NCBI GenBank assembly: GCA_964473895.1
Contig: CAYYRE010000129.1
Location: 1-9,194 of the forward strand
Direction of reading: 5' to 3'
Origin: Sulfidibacterium sp964473895
GTDB lineage: Bacteria > Bacteroidota > Bacteroidia > Bacteroidales > F082
Length of the DNA: 9,194 bases
This document shows positions 6,572-9,194 of this stretch, one piece after another; positions within the stretch are counted from its first letter, which is position 1, and each line of letters begins with the position of its first letter. The position numbers and the translations under genes are program-made. Under the pieces are notes generated by a model. That model was not told the origin of the DNA. It worked only from the letters and a program-made list of their open reading frames with translations, and ran no database searches.

Positions 6572-7437
6572 TATATTTTGATATAGTTCTTATAACCCAG
6601 CTCAATGCCAAAATTGTTTTTGAGAAAAATTTTGAACCTGTTTTTCAATGAAAGCTTGTTGTAAGAAAGATCATAATCAAAGGTCCAGTTGGTTCTTTCG
6701 ATACGCGGAATCATAACTTTTGGGTGGGTACCTTCAAAAAGTCGCAACGAATCAATGCCCGAATAATCAAAAGCATCTGTCACAACCGTTTGTTTTTTGG
6801 GATGGTCCCCGTCGTAAAGTTTGGGAAAATCGGTTTGTTTTCTCTGCATGGCTTTGGGTTCACGTACCCATCCATAGTGGTAAACTGTGGCTTCTATGGC
6901 TTTTACTTTCAGCTTTTCATTGTTATTTTTCCTGAATCCTTGTGCATCGCGGTAGGCATAAATCCGTTTGTTATTTTTGATAACCCTGATTTCGTGCGGG
7001 TACCATCGCGGAGAAGCGCCCACATAGTCATACGATCCGTAAAAATGAAGGTAGTGAAAAAGCAGTCCGTCTACCTGCGGGTCGTCTTTCCATTTTTGCA
7101 TTTCTTTCAAAATAACGGGGAGGTATTTTTCGTGTACCACTTCATCTCCTTGGATGTAGAATGCCCAATCGGCATCGTCGGGGATAGCCTGAAAGGCTTT
7201 GTCTGTTTCAACTGCGAGTACCCGGCCTCCGCTTTTGAGGTTTTCGTCCCATACGGTGTCCACAATGCGAATTTTTTCCGGATCGATACCGGCAATCAAC
7301 TCACGGGTATTGTCTTCCGAAGCTCCCACGGCCACCACAAAGTCATCGCATACAGGCAAAATGGAAGAAATGGCTTCCACTACGGGATAGTCGTATTTTT
7401 CCGCATTACGGATAAAAGTAAAACCGGTAACCTTCAT
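6571..7437 (-). CDS. Family-2-type glycosyltransferase
   Basis: The 288-residue protein starts MKVTGFTFIRNAEKYDYP, the first beta-strand and nucleotide-sugar-binding start of a GT-A fold. It continues with DDFVVAVGASEDNT (31-44) and the acidic motif FYIQGDEVVHE (93-103), which stands where the metal-binding DxD lies in GT2 enzymes. The C-terminal part (PHEIRVIKNNKRIYAYRDAQGF, a YHYGW motif) is typical of a Bacteroidota GT2 subgroup that has no membrane segments and no known acceptor. The frame is open to an ATG at 7509, but the promoter lies at 7480-7509, inside that extension, and family proteins start at MKVTGFTFIRNA, so 7437 is used. It is the first gene of the operon and overlaps the TonB-dependent receptor by one base. 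Pairing of a cytoplasmic glycosyltransferase with a receptor is notable. Confidence 0.85.
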   Translation of the reverse strand: MKVTGFTFIRNAEKYDYPVVEAISSILPVCDDFVVAVGASEDNTRELIAGIDPEKIRIVDTVWDENLKSGGRVLAVETDKAFQAIPDDADWAFYIQGDEVVHEKYLPVILKEMQKWKDDPQVDGLLFHYLHFYGSYDYVGASPRWYPHEIRVIKNNKRIYAYRDAQGFRKNNNEKLKVKAIEATVYHYGWVREPKAMQRKQTDFPKLYDGDHPKKQTVVTDAFDYSGIDSLRLFEGTHPKVMIPRIERTNWTFDYDLSYNKLSLKNRFKIFLKNNFGIELGYKNYIKI

Positions 7438-7479
7438 TTTTATCAATTCTGGTACAGCCTTGCCGGCGGTGTATGATGA

Positions 7480-7509
7480 CAAAAATAAGGAAATGTGGCT
7501 TACGGACAA
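7480..7509 (-). promoter_or_regulatory. Promoter of the glycosyltransferase-receptor-lipoprotein operon
   Basis: On the minus strand TTG (7509-7507) is followed after 19 bases by TATTTTTG (7487-7480), a perfect Bacteroidota promoter. The predicted start near 7475 gives a leader of about 38 bases. The -33 TTG sits in a small hairpin (GCGGAC-GTT-GTCCGT, 7516-7502) just after the aspartokinase stop codon; it has no T-run and is not an evident terminator, so some read-through from aspartokinase is possible. Confidence 0.65.
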
Positions 7510-7527
7510 CGTCCGCAGGACTCATTC

Positions 7528-8886
7528 TTACTGCATGAGACGGGTGGATAAATTTTCCGGTTTTTGAATGTTGGGTATATTATGGAACAAACGTTCATTC
7601 AGTGCTTTGAGTGTTTTTTCTTTGTCTTCGGTGTTTACCAACAGTGAAAAATTGTACCGGCTGGCACCGTACGAAACCATTCGAATAGGAATGTCCGACA
7701 GCGCATTGAACAGTTGCCGGGCATATCCGGGTTCGTCTGCATGGATTAAGCCCACCACGCCCACAATGGTTTTGTGCGGTTCCACTTCCACCGTACCATA
7801 TTTTTTCAGTGCTTGTACAATTTCCGGTAAACGGGTATCGTTGTCAATGGTGATCGAAACGGCCACTTCGGAGGTGGTGACCATATCGATGGGGGTTGCA
7901 AAATCTTCAAAAACTTCAAAAACTTTTCGCATAAAGCCGTATGCCAGCAACATCCGGCTTGATTTAATGCGGATGGCGGTGATGCCGTCGCGGGCAGCCA
8001 CCGCTTTAAAACCTTTACCCTCCAGGTTGGCCGTAATGGTGGTTCCCGGATCTTCGGGATGCATGGTGTTTTTCAGTAACACCGGAATGTTGGCCTGCTG
8101 GGCAGGCAAAATGGTCAGCGGGTGCAAAATCTTCGCCCCGAAATAGGCCAGTTCGGCGGCTTCCTCAAAACGGAGATGACGCACCGGCCGCGTGTTTTCT
8201 ACTATCCGCGGATCGTTGTTTTGTACCCCGTCGATATCGGTCCATATCTGAATCTCTTCTGCCTGCAGGGCCGCCCCAATGAGAGAGGCCGAATAGTCGC
8301 TGCCGCCACGCCCCAGATTGTCCGTTTCTCCCCGTTGGTTCGTGCAGATAAAGCCCTGGGTGACAAACAGGGCTGTTCCGGGATGTTTTTCCAAAACTTT
8401 CCGGACTTCTCTGGCAATGGAGGTTACTTCCGGTTCGTGTTGCCCGTTGAGCCGGATAAGGGTTGTGGCATCTACCAAAACCGCTTGCTGCCCGTTGTGT
8501 AGTAGCAGCTGGTGAAACAAAAAGGTGGAGAGCTTTTCGCCCATCGAAAGAATCACCTTCTCGGCTTTGGCCCAAGGGAGGAGCTCCAGTTCCGAAACGA
8601 GGCGGTGAAAAATCGTGTCAATGTAAAACCGGGCGGCTATCGCGTCATCTCCAAGCAATTCTCCCGCCACAACACGGTAATGTTCCTTGAGTTTTTTCGC
8701 CTCATGGAGGGCTCCTTTTTTGTCCCCCGAAGCAGACAACTGAATCATCTCCACCAATTTGTCCGTTGTTCCGCCCATGGCCGAGAGCACAACCCAAACC
8801 GGGGCTTGCCCGTTAACCCAATCGGCAATCTTTTTCATTTTGCCGGCCGAACCCACCGAAGTGCCGCCGAATTTAAGTACTTTCAT
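7528..8886 (-). CDS. lysC: Aspartokinase, monofunctional LysC type
   Basis: The 452-residue enzyme phosphorylates L-aspartate with ATP, the first step to lysine, threonine, methionine and isoleucine. The kinase domain shows KFGGTSVG (5-12), LSAMGGTTD (34-42), LSMGEKLS (113-120), GRGGSDYSAS (192-201), WTDIDGVQNNDPRIV (215-229) and ELAYFGAKILHP (245-256). Two ACT domains follow, about 305-375 and 385-440. The first has the LysC-type effector segment MLLAYGFMRKVFEVF...IDMVTTSEVAVSITID, aligning with the lysine-sensing stretch of E. coli LysC, so lysine inhibition is likely though not proven. No homoserine dehydrogenase domain follows, unlike ThrA. The start at 8886 is chosen because KFGGTSVG must lie at the N-terminus; the open frame runs on to 8955 only across the leader terminator. 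Expression is probably controlled by the attenuator directly upstream. Confidence 0.95.
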   Translation of the reverse strand: MKVLKFGGTSVGSAGKMKKIADWVNGQAPVWVVLSAMGGTTDKLVEMIQLSASGDKKGALHEAKKLKEHYRVVAGELLGDDAIAARFYIDTIFHRLVSELELLPWAKAEKVILSMGEKLSTFLFHQLLLHNGQQAVLVDATTLIRLNGQHEPEVTSIAREVRKVLEKHPGTALFVTQGFICTNQRGETDNLGRGGSDYSASLIGAALQAEEIQIWTDIDGVQNNDPRIVENTRPVRHLRFEEAAELAYFGAKILHPLTILPAQQANIPVLLKNTMHPEDPGTTITANLEGKGFKAVAARDGITAIRIKSSRMLLAYGFMRKVFEVFEDFATPIDMVTTSEVAVSITIDNDTRLPEIVQALKKYGTVEVEPHKTIVGVVGLIHADEPGYARQLFNALSDIPIRMVSYGASRYNFSLLVNTEDKEKTLKALNERLFHNIPNIQKPENLSTRLMQ

Positions 8887-8906
8887 TTTTTTCGTTTTTA
8901 TGAAAC

Positions 8907-8935
8907 AAAAAAACCCGGCCATTTTCATGACCGGG
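8907..8935 (-). terminator. Intrinsic terminator in the aspartokinase leader (attenuator)
   Basis: On the minus strand CCCGGTCAT (8935-8927) pairs with ATGGCCGGG (8922-8914) around a GAAA loop. This is a 9-bp stem with one G-T wobble, followed at once by seven T (8913-8907). It lies about 20 bases before the lysC start codon, so it would stop transcription before the gene. The upstream arm is also complementary to a leader segment that can prevent its formation. Confidence 0.85.
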
Positions 8936-8997
8936 CTTCGCTTATTTTTTTGCAATATCCACTAAAGCAACAACCGCCGGTCATGGTTTCCCATCCG
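8926..8997 (-). promoter_or_regulatory. Alternative antiterminator and anti-antiterminator pairings
   Basis: Four mutually exclusive segments are visible on the minus strand. Segment 1 (CGGATGG, 8997-8991) can fold with segment 2 (CCATGACCGG, 8986-8977) around GAAA with a two-base bulge. Segment 2 CATGACCGG (8985-8977) is a perfect 9-bp complement of segment 3 CCGGTCATG (8934-8926). Segment 3 otherwise forms the terminator with segment 4. Segments 1 and 2 lie inside the leader ORF, as in trp/his/thr-type attenuators. Pairing was read by eye, not folded by program. Confidence 0.7.
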
Positions 8998-9033
8998 TTT
9001 CAGCTGTTTATTCCTTTTAATGGATTGCATCAT
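8962..9033 (-). CDS. Leader peptide of the aspartokinase gene
   Basis: A 23-codon ORF starts ATG-ATG about 17 bases after the predicted transcript start and ends in TAG at 8964-8962. The first 16 residues (MMQSIKRNKQLKRMGN) include three Met, four Lys, one Ile and two Asn, all products of the aspartate family; the end is HDRRLLL. Codons 13-15 (CGG ATG GGA) are segment 1 of the attenuator and codons 17-20 cover most of segment 2. A ribosome finishing at TAG would hinder segment 2 and let the terminator form. A ribosome stalled at Lys12 or Met14 would cover segment 1 and favour the antiterminator. The ORF is too short for coding statistics; its placement is the main evidence. An alternative leader ORF overlaps it at 8925-8984. 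Confidence 0.55.
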   Translation of the reverse strand: MMQSIKRNKQLKRMGNHDRRLLL

Positions 9034-9054
9034 TTTTTGTCGCTTGTTTTGCTG

Positions 9055-9083
9055 CAAATGTAAAAATATTTCTATTCCGTCAA
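9055..9083 (-). promoter_or_regulatory. Promoter of the aspartokinase transcript
   Basis: TTG (9083-9081 on the minus strand) is followed after 18 bases by TACATTTG (9062-9055), a perfect match to TAnnTTTG. The predicted start near 9050 gives a leader of about 165 bases before the lysC ATG, long enough for the leader ORF and attenuator. Confidence 0.65.
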
Positions 9084-9100
9084 CAGGTGATAAATTTTTT

Positions 9101-9194
9101 TTGGGCGGCCGGGCGCGCTTTCCGTTTTAGTCCCCGGAGCGGAAAACGGTGTTCCGCAACGGCTTTCCGTGGGCTTCCTGCGGTCGCCACGGCC
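9101..9194. repeat. GC-rich block of nested inverted repeats, REP-like, cut by the window end
   Basis: After a T8 run (9095-9102 region) the composition switches sharply to GC-rich. Inside are CCGTTTT (9122-9128) with AAAACGG (9143-9149), overlapping TTTCCG/CGGAAA arms, and CCGTGG (9167-9172) with CCACGG (9187-9192). CTTTCCGT occurs twice (9118-9125, 9163-9170). No open reading frame of note spans it. The layout recalls the abundant intergenic palindromic repeats of Bacteroidota genomes, but this is recollection, not a match made here. The right border is outside the window. Confidence 0.45.

Noticed and set aside
6724..7476. 250-codon open frame on the plus strand
   Set aside because: It is antisense to the glycosyltransferase, whose motifs are intact; the plus-strand product shows no family features.
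7438..7509. N-terminal extension of the glycosyltransferase to 7509
   Set aside because: A perfect promoter (TTG-N19-TATTTTTG) occupies the extension, and the GT-A fold begins at MKVTGFTFIRNA.
7502..7516. Terminator after aspartokinase
   Set aside because: The hairpin GCGGAC-GTT-GTCCGT has no T-run after it on the minus strand and overlaps the -33 box of the next promoter.
8887..8955. N-terminal extension of aspartokinase to an ATG at 8955
   Set aside because: It is translated from the terminator and T-run of the leader, and the kinase N-terminal motif KFGGTSVG must follow closely on the true start at 8886.
8887..9050. Lysine or SAM riboswitch in the lysC leader
   Set aside because: The leader is too short for the lysine aptamer, I see no multi-helix junction, and the room is taken by a leader ORF and one alternative pairing.
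8512..9063. 183-codon open frame on the plus strand
   Set aside because: It runs antisense through the aspartokinase N-terminus and the whole leader, including the promoter and terminator.

Overview
This window looks like chromosomal DNA of a Bacteroidota bacterium, probably an anaerobic Bacteroidales-type lineage. The signs are a large TonB-dependent receptor with a carboxypeptidase-like N-terminal domain next to a DUF4249 lipoprotein, several promoters of the Bacteroidota form (TTG, 18-20 bases, TAnnTTTG), A-rich rather than Shine-Dalgarno-rich stretches before start codons, and an OprO/OprP-type porin. The placement below class level is a guess. No mobile element, CRISPR array, tRNA or rRNA was seen. 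Eight of the nine full-length genes lie on the minus strand.

Left part (27-2055, minus): a small Cys-rich zinc-ribbon protein, a VOC/glyoxalase-fold protein, a DUF89 (ARMT1-like) damage-control phosphatase and a CGGC-domain protein. The last three form a tight run (one-base TAATG overlap, then a 23-base gap). The zinc-ribbon gene is separated from them by about 114 bases that hold a strong inverted repeat. All look metal-related, but their shared job is unknown. An ATG at positions 8-6 on the minus strand may begin a further gene off the left edge.

Centre (2056-3328): a divergent control region with a clear promoter for the zinc-ribbon gene, a TGAAC-N4-GTTCA dyad inside that promoter, and four tandem heptamers at exact 11-bp spacing that resemble a PhoB/PhoP-type response-regulator site. 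To the right is a plus-strand porin related to phosphate-selective porins O/P. Array type and porin family agree, so phosphate control is a reasonable hypothesis.

Right-centre (3339-7509, minus): a well-formed promoter, then a family-2-type glycosyltransferase, a TonB-dependent receptor that overlaps it by one base, and a DUF4249 lipoprotein five bases further on. These look like one operon for a surface uptake or export function of unknown substrate. It converges on the porin gene with only ten bases between the stop codons and no visible terminator.

Right end (7528-9194, minus): a LysC-type aspartokinase preceded by a leader of roughly 165 bases. The leader holds a promoter, a 23-codon leader ORF rich in aspartate-family residues, a perfect 9-bp antiterminator pairing, and an intrinsic terminator with a GAAA loop and a seven-T tail. 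This is the most complete regulatory system in the window: a classical translation-coupled attenuator. Beyond it, 9101-9194 is an abrupt GC-rich block of nested inverted repeats, probably an intergenic palindromic (REP-like) element cut by the window edge.
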